Source of the DNA: Gammaproteobacteria bacterium
Lineage (GTDB): Bacteria; Pseudomonadota; Gammaproteobacteria; Competibacterales; Competibacteraceae
Direction of reading: 5' to 3'
DNA: 28,866 nt
Assembly (NCBI GenBank): GCA_020047885.1
Contig: JAIFNF010000085.1
Coordinates: 1 to 28,866 of the forward strand
The notes below the pieces were generated by a model, which searched no databases, had not been told where the DNA came from, and was given only the letters and a program-made list of their open reading frames with translations. Below are positions 8,067 through 16,847 of the stretch, one piece after another. The position numbers and the translations under genes are program-made. The stretch's first letter is position 1; every line of letters begins with the position of its first letter.

Positions 8067-8642
8067 ATGCATACCCTGTCTGGAACACGCAGTTTGATTG
8101 CCCTAACGTTGCTCGGCCTGAGTGGCGTCGCCCAGGCGCATACGTCGGGACTGCCGCACATGGATTTCGCGACGGGTCTGGCTCATCCGCTCAGTGGCCT
8201 CGACCACATTCTGGCCCTGGTGGCGGTCGGATTATGGGCGGCGCAACGGGGTGGCCGCGCCCTCTGGCTGATACCACTGACCTTCGTGCTGACCATGGCG
8301 ATGGGCGGCTTCCTCGGTTTCCTCGGCGTCACGTTGCCTTATGTGGAACTGGGTATCGCCAGTTCGGTCGTCATTCTCGGTCTGCTGGTGGCGCTGGCTT
8401 CCCGGTTGCCGCTGGCGGCGAGTATGGGACTGGTCGGGCTGTTCGCCCTGTTCCACGGGTACGCCCACGGCGCAGAAATAGCTGCAGAAAGCAACGCCCT
8501 GTGGTACAGCCTCGGCTTCCTGCTGGCGACGGCAACGCTGCATATTGGCGGCGTCGGCATCGCGCTGGCAACTCGGCAAAACCTGTTGCGGGTCAGCGGT
8601 GCAGCGATTGCGGCCAGTGGCGTCCTGCTGCTGGCGGCATAG
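8067..8642 (+). CDS. hupE: HupE/UreJ-family nickel permease
   Basis: Small membrane protein proposed in this family to bring nickel or cobalt to hydrogenase or urease. It has 191 residues with a signal peptide probably ending at AQA just before a histidine (AQAHTSG), then about six membrane helices. The family metal motifs are present: HPLSGLDH at about residues 40-47 and the second histidine motif FALFHGYAHG near residue 130. GGGAG lies about ten bases before the ATG. It is the first gene of a hupE-hypB-hypA cluster that diverges from the regulator, which points to hydrogenase rather than urease supply. Confidence 0.92.
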   Translation: MHTLSGTRSLIALTLLGLSGVAQAHTSGLPHMDFATGLAHPLSGLDHILALVAVGLWAAQRGGRALWLIPLTFVLTMAMGGFLGFLGVTLPYVELGIASSVVILGLLVALASRLPLAASMGLVGLFALFHGYAHGAEIAAESNALWYSLGFLLATATLHIGGVGIALATRQNLLRVSGAAIAASGVLLLAA

Positions 8643-8659
8643 CCCTCATCCCCAATCCA

Positions 8660-8686
8660 GCCCCTCCCCGCTCAGGCCGAGGGGGC
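8660..8686. repeat. GC-rich inverted repeat between hupE and hypB
   Basis: GCCCCTC and GAGGGGGC can pair around a loop of about 12 bases, in a stretch that resembles the CCCTCATCCCC dispersed repeats of many proteobacteria. It has no T-run, so it is not a typical terminator. It could reduce read-through or stabilise the hupE message. This is weak evidence. Confidence 0.3.
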
Positions 8687-8710
8687 GGTCACCTCGCGAG
8701 GCGTTAATCC

Positions 8711-9556
8711 ATGTGTGCGACCTGCGGTTGTAGTCACACCGACACCGGTCTTCATTCTCACCCACATCCCCATGATCAACCGCACGGGCATTCACCCGAA
8801 CCTGCTCATAGCGACGCGCTGCATCAGGCTGGCCGGTTGGTCGCCATTGAACGGGATGTTCTGGCGAAAAATGCGGAATTCGCCGCGGGCAACCGGCAAC
8901 TGTTTACCGATGCCGGCGTGTTCGTGCTGAACCTGGTGTCCAGTCCCGGTTCAGGTAAAACCACCCTGCTGGTGGAAACCGTGCGAACCTTGCGCGAGGA
9001 ATTCCCAGTAGCGGTGATTGGCGGCGACCAGCAAACTGCCCATGATGCTGAACGTATCCAGGCGGCGGGCGTCCCGGCCTTGCAAATCAACACGGGTAAG
9101 GGCTGCCACCTCGACGCCCACGGCATCGGTCATGCGCTGGAGGAATTGCCGTTGCCGGAAGGTGGCGTGCTGTTCATTGAAAACGTCGGCAATCTGGTCT
9201 GCCCGGCGGATTTCGATCTCGGCGAGGCACACAAGGTGGTTGTGCTGTCGGTGACCGAGGGCGAAGACAAACCGCTGAAATACGCCAACATGTTTGCCGC
9301 CGCCCACTTGATGGTGCTGAACAAGATCGATCTGCTGCCTTATGTCGATTTCGATGTCGCCCGCTGTCTGGACTATGCCCGGCGGGTCAATCCCGGGATG
9401 CAGATTTTGCAACTGTCCGCCAAAACCGGTGACGGTATGGATGCCTGGCTGGACTGGGTGCGGCAGGGGCAACAACGGGTGTTAGCGGAACAGGTCGGTC
9501 GCCTGGAGGCAAAACTGGCGACGGTTCGGGCGCGATTAGGTCAGGGCGTTCGGTAG
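8711..9556 (+). CDS. hypB: Hydrogenase nickel incorporation GTPase HypB
   Basis: GTPase that, with HypA, inserts nickel into the hydrogenase large subunit in the cytoplasm. It has 281 residues. The N-terminus has the CxxCGC high-affinity nickel site (MCATCGC, cysteines 2, 5 and 7) followed by a histidine-rich stretch (residues 9-33) that stores nickel in some relatives. The P-loop is [10 protein letters not shown] near residue 80, the G3 region lies in ENVGNLVCP, and NKIDLLP is the guanine-specificity motif near residue 200. All parts expected of HypB are present and the length is normal. It lies 68 bp after hupE and 7 bp before hypA. Confidence 0.96.
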   Translation: MCATCGCSHTDTGLHSHPHPHDQPHGHSPEPAHSDALHQAGRLVAIERDVLAKNAEFAAGNRQLFTDAGVFVLNLVSSPGSGKTTLLVETVRTLREEFPVAVIGGDQQTAHDAERIQAAGVPALQINTGKGCHLDAHGIGHALEELPLPEGGVLFIENVGNLVCPADFDLGEAHKVVVLSVTEGEDKPLKYANMFAAAHLMVLNKIDLLPYVDFDVARCLDYARRVNPGMQILQLSAKTGDGMDAWLDWVRQGQQRVLAEQVGRLEAKLATVRARLGQGVR

Positions 9557-9563
9557 CGCCGCC

Positions 9564-9920
9564 ATGCACGAAATGGCGCTGGCGGCCTCCATCCTGAATA
9601 TCGTTGAAGACACCGCCCGACAGCAAGGCGCGGGTCGGGTCACGGAAATACGGCTAGAAATCGGCGAGTTGGCGAATGTCGAAAGCGCGGCGCTGCAATT
9701 CTGTCTGGAATCGGCCTTATGCGGTTCGCTGGCTGAAGGCGCACGGGTAGAACTGCTAGCGATACCTGGGCGTGGACAATGCGTGACTTGCGGCGAGACG
9801 GTGCCGCTGGCGGCGCTCTACGATCCCTGTCCTCGCTGCGACAGCTACCCCGTGCGACCGATTAGCGGTCAGGAACTGCGCGTTAAAGACATCGTGGTTG
9901 AACCGGGAGAGCGCTGTTGA
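9564..9920 (+). CDS. hypA: Hydrogenase maturation nickel metallochaperone HypA
   Basis: Small zinc protein that delivers nickel to the large subunit together with HypB. It has 118 residues. It starts with MHEMALA, where His2 is the conserved nickel ligand, and has the zinc pair CVTC (about residues 73-76) and CPRC (about 89-92). The length is standard. It follows hypB at 7 bp and is surely in the same transcript. In many genomes hypCDE follow; here the next DNA is a repeat region and truA on the other strand, so the remaining Hyp proteins must be encoded elsewhere. Confidence 0.95.
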   Translation: MHEMALAASILNIVEDTARQQGAGRVTEIRLEIGELANVESAALQFCLESALCGSLAEGARVELLAIPGRGQCVTCGETVPLAALYDPCPRCDSYPVRPISGQELRVKDIVVEPGERC

Positions 9921-9950
9921 ACCGCCAGGACGCACAAAAACGCCAAGTTT
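9918..9950 (+). repeat. Dispersed repeat resembling the AACCGCCAAGACGC type
   Basis: The stretch after the hypA stop reads as short units (CGCCAGGACGC, ACGCCAAG) like the AACCGCCAAGACGCCAAG intergenic repeats common in environmental gammaproteobacteria. Only one copy lies in the window, so repetition in the genome is inferred. Confidence 0.3.
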
Positions 9951-10003
9951 TCAGGTGATTTCTCACAAAGACTATACCGAGCGTCGGTCATTATTCCAAA
10001 GAT

Positions 10004-10077
10004 TAGCCACGGAATGACACGGAAAAACACAGAAAAAGAAAAAATTTTCCGTGTTTTTCCGTGTTTTTCCGTGGCTA
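10004..10077. repeat. Long AT-rich inverted repeat between hypA and truA
   Basis: Two arms of about 33 bp pair with about three mismatches, from TAGCCACGGA at the left to TCCGTGGCTA at the right, with a short A-rich loop near 10040. The right arm also contains direct copies of CCGTGTTTTT. It sits between converging genes (hypA on + and truA on -), so it may end transcription from both sides. The unit resembles dispersed CCACGGAA repeats seen in many genomes. The rest of 9921-10138 shows no gene. Confidence 0.65.
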
Positions 10078-10138
10078 AAATTCTCACGTTTGGCTGGAGT
10101 GCGGATTAATGTCGTTATCCTCTTTTCAGGAAAGCGCC

Positions 10139-10924
10139 TCAAACCACTGCTGGCCACTGACCACCGGTTTCCGGCACTCCAAACCGTTCTGGGTAGCGAA
10201 CCGCCGACAGATACAGTCCATCGGCAGGTGCCGTGACGCTCGCCTGTGTGCGGTCGCACCGTTCGAGAACCTCCCGCGCCCAGTTTGCCGGTTGGTCACC
10301 GACACCAATCGTCATCAGCACCCCGGCGATGTTGCGCACCATGTGGTGCAGAAAGGCGTTCGCCTCCACCTCCAAAACGACGCGGTCGCCCTCCCGGCGA
10401 ACGGTCAGTTCGTGAATGACCCGAACCGGATGCCGGGCCTGACATTCCGCTGCGCGGAACGAACTGAAATCATGTTCACCGACCAGCGCCTGACCGGCGG
10501 TATGCATCCGTTCCGCATCCAGGGGTTGATGGAGCCAGGTCGCCCGTGTGCGCCACAGCGCCGAGCGGTGGGGGCGATTGAGAATCTGATAACGGTACCG
10601 ACGGGCCAGCGCCGAGAACCGGGCATGAAAGTCATCGGGCATGGCCCGCGCCCAGGTCAGACTGACATCCCGTGGCAGATGCGCATTGCCACCCAACACC
10701 CAGGATCGCTCCAAGCGCACTGCCGTTGTCTCAAAATGCGCGACCTGACCGACGCCATGCACTCCAGCATCGGTACGGCCAGCGCAGATCAATCGAACGG
10801 GATGGTCAGCCACCTTGGCCAACGCTTGTTCCAGCGTGGTCTGCACGGTGCGCGTTCCTGGCTGCTGCGCCTGCCAGCCCCGGAATCCTGAACCGTCATA
10901 CTCAACGCCCAGCGCGACCCGCAT
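10139..10924 (-). CDS. truA: tRNA pseudouridine(38-40) synthase TruA
   Basis: Converts uridines 38-40 of the tRNA anticodon arm to pseudouridine. It has 261 residues, typical for TruA. The catalytic aspartate is D52 in CAGRTDAGVHG. Other family motifs seen are YDGSGFRGWQ (residues 9-18), RYRYQILN and FLHHMVRN. It lies 40 bp downstream of the L,D-transpeptidase gene on the same strand and may share its transcript. The gene is intact. Confidence 0.97.
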   Translation of the reverse strand: MRVALGVEYDGSGFRGWQAQQPGTRTVQTTLEQALAKVADHPVRLICAGRTDAGVHGVGQVAHFETTAVRLERSWVLGGNAHLPRDVSLTWARAMPDDFHARFSALARRYRYQILNRPHRSALWRTRATWLHQPLDAERMHTAGQALVGEHDFSSFRAAECQARHPVRVIHELTVRREGDRVVLEVEANAFLHHMVRNIAGVLMTIGVGDQPANWAREVLERCDRTQASVTAPADGLYLSAVRYPERFGVPETGGQWPAVV

Positions 10925-10964
10925 CGTTAACCCGTCGTCAGATCAAATCACCGACCGCGAATCA

Positions 10965-12781
10965 TTAACCGCGCACCTTGACCTTGTCGGCAGCTTTGTC
11001 TTCCTGATACAGCGCCCGCATCATCGGCTTATCGCGCTTGTAGATATCATCACGGAAGTGCAGCAAGCCATCGGTATCCACCCAGGCCGTCCAGTACAGC
11101 AGGTACACCGGCAACTCCTGAGGGAGTTGCACGACCAGCTGCTTGCCTTTGGTGGAGGCCGTTTTAATCTTGTCCTTGTCCCACTTCGGGTCATTCTTCA
11201 ACAGGTACTCCGCCAGTTCCACCGGATTGGAAATGCGGATGCAACCGGAACTGTAGGTGCGCTGATTACGGCTGAACAGCTCCCGCGAGGGGGTGTCGTG
11301 CAAATAGATGCTGTAGGGATTCGGGAACATGAATTTGATCCCGCCCAGCGCGTTGCGGGGACCGGCATCCTGCCGCAGGTGGTAGTTGAAGTTGCGGGCG
11401 CTGATGGCTCCCCAGTTGACCCCGCCTGGATCGATCTGCTGACCCGCGCCGTTATAGACGCGAATGCCCTGACGCGCTAACGCATAGGGATTGCGCTTGA
11501 GTTGCGGCAGCTTGTCCTTCACGGCGATGTTGCGCGGCACATACCATTTCGGACTCACCGCTCCTGTCGACCCACGACGACTTTCGACTCCATCACCGGC
11601 TGGCCTTCCTCGAAGACCTGCATCTTGTAACTGGGAATGTTGACCATAATGTAGCGGGAACCGAGATCCTCCGGCATCCAGCGCCACCGCTCCAGGTTCA
11701 GTTCGATCTGCTGAATCCGTTGGGACACCGGCACGTTCAGCGCCGCCAGGGTAGCCGCATTCACTGTCCCGGTCTCGGGCAGACCATGCCGTTTCTGGAA
11801 CCGGCGCAACGCCTCAGCGACCGCCTTGTCCTGGTTCTTGCCGCCCTCGTGCAAATCACCACTGGCCTCCAGTCGCGCCCGCAACGTTTTCCCCGGAGCG
11901 CCGCTGGCCACCAGGGGCCAACCGCCGTCCTGTTCAACCTTCCGGTAGTTGTGCAGCATTTCGCGCAACTGGACGTAACCCTTGGCCTGGGGTGCCAACG
12001 ACTGCAAGGTTCCCGCAACCTGATCCTGACGCAAGGCTTCTTCCAGTACCCCAGCCAAATCCCGGGAACGGGGTTTGATCGCCCAGTCGGGATCGACTTT
12101 GCGTGGCGATAACTGGCCGGCCAGTAACTGTGAGCCGTAGGTCAGGAAGGCGTCGGTCAGCAGTAGATCCAGTTGCGTCAGCCGATTGGCGTCCTGCGCC
12201 CGATCTTGTTGGAGCGCCGTTAACCGTTTGCGTAACCCGGCGCGGTCGTCATCCAGCGTGCGTAGACCCTCACGATCCGCCTTGCCCATCGCCTTGAGCA
12301 AATCCTCTGTCGCTGATCGTGGCACACCCTGGGCGTCCAGCCAGGCGGGTTGATAGCCGCGCCCGGCGTAGAACGCGATTACGGTATCCAGCTTACGCAC
12401 GGAATGACGGTCGACCGTTAGCGCGGTCAACGGCGGGTCGGTGCGCAGTTGTTGGCAAATCTGAACCGCGATTTCGTCCTGCAGACCCAACGCTCGGTCT
12501 GGACAGGGCGGCAGTGGCGGTGGCGGGGGTGGGCCGGTTACCACGGGCTCGGCTGGCGTTGATTCGCCAGCAGGTGCCACCGGTTCCAGCTCTTCAGGCA
12601 CACTGTCCGGGGGCTGGCCGGTAGTCTGCAGACTGGCTACTGTTGCTCCATTGGGATCAGCAATAGCGCTTTGCGCCATCGGAGCCTGAACATCTGCGAC
12701 TTGCGCTTCAACCGGGATATTGAGCGCACAGGCGCTCAACAGGGTGCAAAACCAGACAGGAACAAGAATTCGTTTGGACAT
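10965..12781 (-). pseudogene. YcbB/LdtD-like L,D-transpeptidase, frameshifted
   Basis: Cell-wall enzyme family that makes 3-3 crosslinks in peptidoglycan. ATG 12781 gives a lipoprotein-like signal (MSKRILVPVWFCTLLSAC). A proline-rich linker, a scaffold domain, a peptidoglycan-binding domain (VAEALRRFQKRHGLPETG) and the start of the YkuD domain follow. That frame ends in a TGA at 11557-11555 just after SKVVVGRQER. Coding resumes at once in another frame with SPKWYVPRNIAV and runs to 10965, including the catalytic region (HDTPSRELF and TYSSGCIRI). Relatives have roughly a dozen more residues between VVGR-ER and the WxVP motif, so a short deletion of 3n+1 bases, not a single slipped base, best explains it. 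It is either broken or an assembly error. An upstream ATG (12814 or 12832) is possible but fits the signal peptide less well. Confidence 0.85.
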
Positions 12782-12951
12782 GGAAGCAACCGACCTAATG
12801 CTTGCGATGGGCATAATGTATCGTATTATCATACCAACAAAGTATTAAAATAACAACTTTAACGAGCCGCAGAAACAACAAAATACCGATTAACCTCGGG
12901 TTGCGCTCATTAAGATTGACTGAATGATTGCCAAAACGGTTCACAATCAAC

Positions 12952-15451
12952 ATGCCATCAACCCAGATCCACGCTTTTTCCGACTTGCCCATTGAACCGG
13001 TATTGCCAGAACTCCGGGCGGCGCTACGCCATTCAATGACGCTGGTCCTGCAAGCCCCGCCCGGCGCGGGTAAAACCACTCGGGTTCCACTGGCGTTGCT
13101 GGATGAACCGTGGCTGGCGGGTCAATCCATTCTGTTGCTGGAACCCCGGCGGCTAGCGGCACGGGCGGCAGCAGCGCGCATGGCGGATCAGTTGGGCGAA
13201 CCGGTGGGCGCGACGGTCGGCTATCGTATCCGTTTTGAAAAGCAAATTTCACGCCAGACCCGCATTGAAGTACTGACCGAGGGTCTCCTCACTCGCCGCC
13301 TGCAACGCGATCCAGCGCTGGAGGGGGTGGGATTGGTCATTTTCGACGAATTCCACGAACGCAGTCTACACGCTGATCTGGCGCTGGCTCTCTGTCTGGA
13401 TAGTCAACGCGGGTTACGGCATAGCGGTCGCCCAACTGCTCGGCAATGCCCCGATCATCGTCAGCGAAGGCCGCGCCTGGCCAGTCGCCCAGCATTACCT
13501 GCCCCGTGATTCCGACCGTCTCGATCTGAATGTCGTGATCCGTACAGTGCTGACCGCGCTGGCGCAACATTCCGGCGATCTGCTGGTGTTCCTGCCCGGC
13601 GGTAGGGAAATTCGTCAGGCGCAGCGCCGACTGGAAGCGGAACCGGCCTGCGCCAATTTAGCATTAGTTCCTCTGTACGGCGATCTGCCCAGCGAGGCGC
13701 AACAACGCGCCATCCAGCCGGACTTCGCCGGACGGCGAAAAGTGGTGCTGGCGACGCCGATTGCCGAAACCAGCCTGACCATTGAAGGCGTCAGCGTGGT
13801 AGTGGACAGCGGCTGGACTCGAATGCCCCGCTTTGATCCCCCCAGCGGTTTGACCCGACTGGACACGATCCGTATTTCCATGGATGCCGCTGAACAGCGA
13901 GCCGGGCGGGCGGGTCGACTGGGACCGGGTATCTGTTACCGCCTGTGGAGCGAAGCGGTGCACGGTCGGCTGCAACCCCGGCGTTCCCCGGAAATTCTGG
14001 AAGCAGATTTGGCTCCGCTGGCTCTGGAACTGGCCCAATGGGGTATCGCTGACCCGGCCAAACTGGCCTGGCTTGATCCGCTGCCGTCGGGAGCACTGGC
14101 TCAGGCGCAGACGCTGCTGACCGAACTGGAAGCACTCGATGAGCAGGGACGCATCACCCCGACCGGTCAGGCGTTGGCGGACATACCGACCCATCCCCGC
14201 TTGGCGCATCTGCTGCGACGCGGCAGCGCCCTCGGGCACGGTGCCTTATCCGCCGATCTGGCGGCTGTGCTGGAAGAACGCGATGTGTTGCGTGGCGAAC
14301 ACGCCTTCGGCAGCGATCTCAGCATCCGGCTGGATGCCCTGTATGCCTTTCGACGCCACGGACGCGATGGCGCACGACGTTGGTCTGCCGATCCCGCTGC
14401 CGCAATGCGTATTGACCAGGCAGCGCGACGCTGGCGGCAGTTGTTAAAGGTCACGGCAGCGCCAGAAGCTGCGCCGGACGCCACGCTGATTGGCCTGCTG
14501 GCAGCGCTGGCTTATCCCGACCGGATCGCCCGTCGCCGTGAGGGCAGCACTGATCGTTATCAGTTGGCGAATAGCCGTGGAGCGCGGCTGAAGCCCGGCG
14601 ATCCCCTGATGAATCAGGACTGGCTGGCGGTCGCGCACCTGGACGCCGGGGTCAGCGAAGGTCGGATTTGGCTGGCCGCGCCGGTGAATCCAGCAGATTT
14701 GGCAACCCATCTCGCCGCCCGGCTATCGACCGTTGCCGAAGTGTACTGGGATGAACGGCAAGCGGCAGTGATTGCCCGTCAGGAACAGCGATTGGGCGCA
14801 CTGGCGCTGCATAGCACTTTGTTGACCGAGGTTGAACCGGAGGCTCGGCGACAGGCGATGCTGATGGGCGTGCGGCAAATGGGGCTGGACTGCTTGCCGT
14901 GGACGCCGGAATTGCGCGACTGGCAGGCGCGGGTTTTATCGCTGCGGTGCTGGCTTCCCGATGAAGAGTGGCCGGATGTGTCTGACGCATGGCTGATGGA
15001 ACATCTGGCCGACTGGCTGGAGCCGTGGCTGGAGGGTGTGTCGCGTCGTGAGCATCTGGCGCGGCTGAATTTAACCACCGCGCTGCACAGTCGGCTGGAT
15101 CATCGGCAACGGATGCGACTGGAGGAACTGGCTCCCACCCATCTTTCCGTCCCCAGCGGTTCGCGCATTCGCCTGCGCTATCTGCCAGGCGAGTCGCCGG
15201 TGCTGGCGGTCAAGTTGCAAGAACTGTTCGGGATGGCCGATACGCCACGTATCGCCGGGGGGCGGATTCCGGTAACACTGCACTTGCTATCGCCCGCCCA
15301 ACGCCCGATTCAGGTCACTCAGGATTTACGCGGGTTCTGGGAACGGACCTACGGCGAGGTGAAAAAGGAACTGAAGGGTCGTTATCCGAAACATCCCTGG
15401 CCCGATGATCCCTGGACCGCGGTTCCGACCCGACGCGCCCGCCCGCGCTAA
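12952..15451 (+). pseudogene. hrpB: ATP-dependent helicase HrpB, frameshifted and lacking motif III
   Basis: DExH-box helicase of the HrpB family. The first frame starts at ATG 12952 and contains the Walker A motif (QAPPGAGKTT), LEPRRLAARAAA, and the DEFH box (VIFDEFHERSLHADL). Past about 13420 that frame turns to nonsense and ends at 13509. The true reading continues in another frame from about 13421 (AVAQLLGNAPIIVSEGRAWP) to 15451, with motif VI ([13 protein letters not shown]), the HA2 region and the HrpB C-terminal domain. The LLVMSATLDG segment expected between LDxQ-xLR and AVAQLLG is missing. This implies a deletion of about 40 bases (3n+2), which removes helicase motif III as well as the frame. 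There is no clear ribosome site at the ATG. If the deletion is real the helicase is dead. Confidence 0.88.
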
Positions 15452-15849
15452 GGAATCTGCTCGGTGAACTGACCCGGCATAAGAATACTGATGCAACCGG
15501 GAGCGCCCAACGCGCAGGCCAGCACCGAGGTATTGTTCAGCGCCGGCATATTACCCAGTAACACCGTCGGCGCTCCCATCATCCAGGGCGCGGGCGTCAC
15601 GGGTATACAGGGAACCGGTGTCGGTACCCCCATCGCCGCCGCCGTCGCCGATACGAAAGCGGGATTGGTTGGCGACATGCACATCCCAAAAGGCATGATG
15701 TTGACCATGGGGATATGGTCCATGATGTTGGCCGCCGGTTGATTGCTGGTCATCACCCGATTTTGCGGGAGGACGACCAAGGTACTGATTCCCGGCGGAA
15801 CCGCAAACATACATTTCAACGTCGCGCCATTACAAACGTGCATCGGCAT
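15448..15849 (-). CDS. PAAR-like (DUF4280) protein, possible type VI secretion spike tip
   Basis: A 133-residue glycine- and proline-rich protein of the DUF4280 PAAR-like family. The signature MHVCNGATLKCMFAVPPG is at the N-terminus, with later turns rich in P, N and C such as CMSPTNPAF, PCIPVTPAPW and GAPGCISILMPGQF. PAAR-like proteins cap the VgrG spike of type VI secretion or related contractile machines and often guide a toxin. No VgrG, effector or immunity gene lies nearby, and no toxin domain is fused. ATG 15849 is chosen because GGGAGG lies seven bases upstream; ATG 15855 is only one base from that site. Its stop codon overlaps the hrpB stop on the other strand by a few bases. Confidence 0.8.
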   Translation of the reverse strand: MPMHVCNGATLKCMFAVPPGISTLVVLPQNRVMTSNQPAANIMDHIPMVNIMPFGMCMSPTNPAFVSATAAAMGVPTPVPCIPVTPAPWMMGAPTVLLGNMPALNNTSVLACALGAPGCISILMPGQFTEQIP

Positions 15850-15924
15850 ACCCATACCTCCCGGGTTTGGTTAAGATGACTCGTTTATCATGCATTCGGA
15901 ATTGAACGACCAGGAAATGAAACC

Positions 15925-16317
15925 GTGTACCTTGCCCTCAAACACCTGCATCTGACCACCGTCGTTCTGAGTTTTGCGCTGTTCACGCTGCGCGGGGTCG
16001 GGATGCTCACCGATGCGCCCTGGCTAAAACGGCCCTGGCTGCGCATCACCCCGCATGTCGTGGATACCGTATTGCTGACCAGCGCTCTGGGTCTGGCGGT
16101 GATTCTGGAACAGTATCCGTTCGTTCACGACTGGTTGACCGCCAAGGTTCTAGGGTTGATCGTTTACATTATTCTCGGCAGCATCGCTTTGAAATACGGT
16201 GCGACCAAACCGATTCGCGCTACAGCCTGGGTCGCCGCACTGGCGGTCTTTGGCTATATCGTTAGCGTTGCGCTGACTCACACGCCACGGGGTTTTCTGT
16301 TGTGGTGGCCGTATTAG
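15925..16317 (+). CDS. SirB2-like membrane protein
   Basis: A 130-residue membrane protein of the SirB family with about four hydrophobic helices. Family landmarks are LKHLHLTTVVLSFALFTLRG at the N-terminus, RITPHVVDTVLLTSAL in the middle, and TKVLG-like AKVLGLIVYI. SirB2 was named from Salmonella invasion-gene regulation, but its biochemical role is not known. It starts with GTG at 15925, with AGGAA nine bases upstream; no ATG fits in frame. It stands alone between minus-strand genes. Confidence 0.8.
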   Translation: MYLALKHLHLTTVVLSFALFTLRGVGMLTDAPWLKRPWLRITPHVVDTVLLTSALGLAVILEQYPFVHDWLTAKVLGLIVYIILGSIALKYGATKPIRATAWVAALAVFGYIVSVALTHTPRGFLLWWPY

Positions 16318-16322
16318 GCACT

Positions 16323-16647
16323 TCAGGCTTTGAAGATCTGACTGAGCAGGTTCTTTCTCATCAGGCGATTCGCCTCGCAGTAACCGGCTTGACCCCACTC
16401 ATTGAGCGCCCGGCTATCGTCGAGCACGCGATGACCGACGAAACTGAGCACCGCAAACTGGCTGTCGGCAAATTCATGCAGGCGGTGCGCATCGGTCACC
16501 TTCAGAGCGACCTACATACGCTCGCAGACTGTCCAGCCCGAGCATAACCCCTTGTTCTAACTGTGAAACCATGAACCGATTGACCTGGGTCAACGGCTCG
16601 ACCAGCGATCCGTACATCGCGTTAACCGCAACTGATTTTTCGTTCAT
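16323..16647 (-). pseudogene. Phasin-family protein, frameshifted
   Basis: Phasins coat polyhydroxyalkanoate granules. The minus strand has ATG 16647 after GAGGAA, and the first frame gives MNEKSVAVNAMYGSLVEPL followed by QVNRFMVSQLEQG and LDSLRAYV, a typical phasin N-terminus. It then shifts: that frame stops near 16475 while another continues with ALKVTDAHRLHEFADSQF, then VLDDSRALNEW, and ends with LLSQIFKA and a stop at 16325-16323. About eight residues expected between RAYV and LKV are missing, so a short deletion (3n+2 bases) rather than a one-base slip is likely. No open frame over this stretch on the plus strand looks like a protein. The phasin assignment rests on pattern recognition alone. 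Confidence 0.65.
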
Positions 16648-16692
16648 AATTTAAGTTCCTCATTGGCTGATTTTTCAGGTTATAACAGAAAT

Positions 16693-16711
16693 AATGTTGC
16701 ATCGCAACATT
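16693..16711. promoter_or_regulatory. Inverted repeat upstream of the phasin gene, possible PhaR operator
   Basis: AATGTTGC-ATC-GCAACATT is a perfect 8-bp inverted repeat with a 3-bp spacer, 46 bp before the phasin ATG. PhaR repressors that control phasin genes bind TGC/GCA-type inverted repeats, so this is a plausible PhaR site. It could also act on fbp, which starts on the other side. The repeat is seen; the regulator is inferred. Confidence 0.5.
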
Positions 16712-16766
16712 AACCCTCCCTGCCGCCGGCCGACGGGAAACCCTGAAAACCATGTGCTGAACAAGA

Positions 16767-16772
16767 TATAAT
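16767..16772 (+). promoter_or_regulatory. Putative -10 element for fbp
   Basis: A perfect TATAAT lies 76 bases upstream of the fbp ATG. No good -35 stands 17 bp before it (TGAAAA at 16744-16749 is a poor match), so an activator may be needed. The remainder of 16648-16847 has an inverted pair GGCCGACGG and CCGTCGGCC and no gene. Confidence 0.4.
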
Positions 16773-16847
16773 TCGGCAACGGCGGCGCGATAAACCGACC
16801 TGTGCCGTCGGCCTAAACGGTTTTACACAACCTCAGGGATAACTATC

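Noticed and set aside
8045..8707. Plus-strand open frame of 220 codons overlapping hupE in another frame
   Set aside because: hupE has signal peptide, helices and metal motifs, while this frame is arginine- and glycine-rich noise.
10004..10077. CRISPR-like repeat because of the CCGTGTTTTT copies
   Set aside because: The copies are adjacent without spacers and belong to one hairpin.
16302..16547. Plus-strand open frame of 81 codons after the SirB2-like gene
   Set aside because: The minus strand of the same DNA encodes recognisable phasin segments with a good ribosome site, so the plus frame is a shadow.
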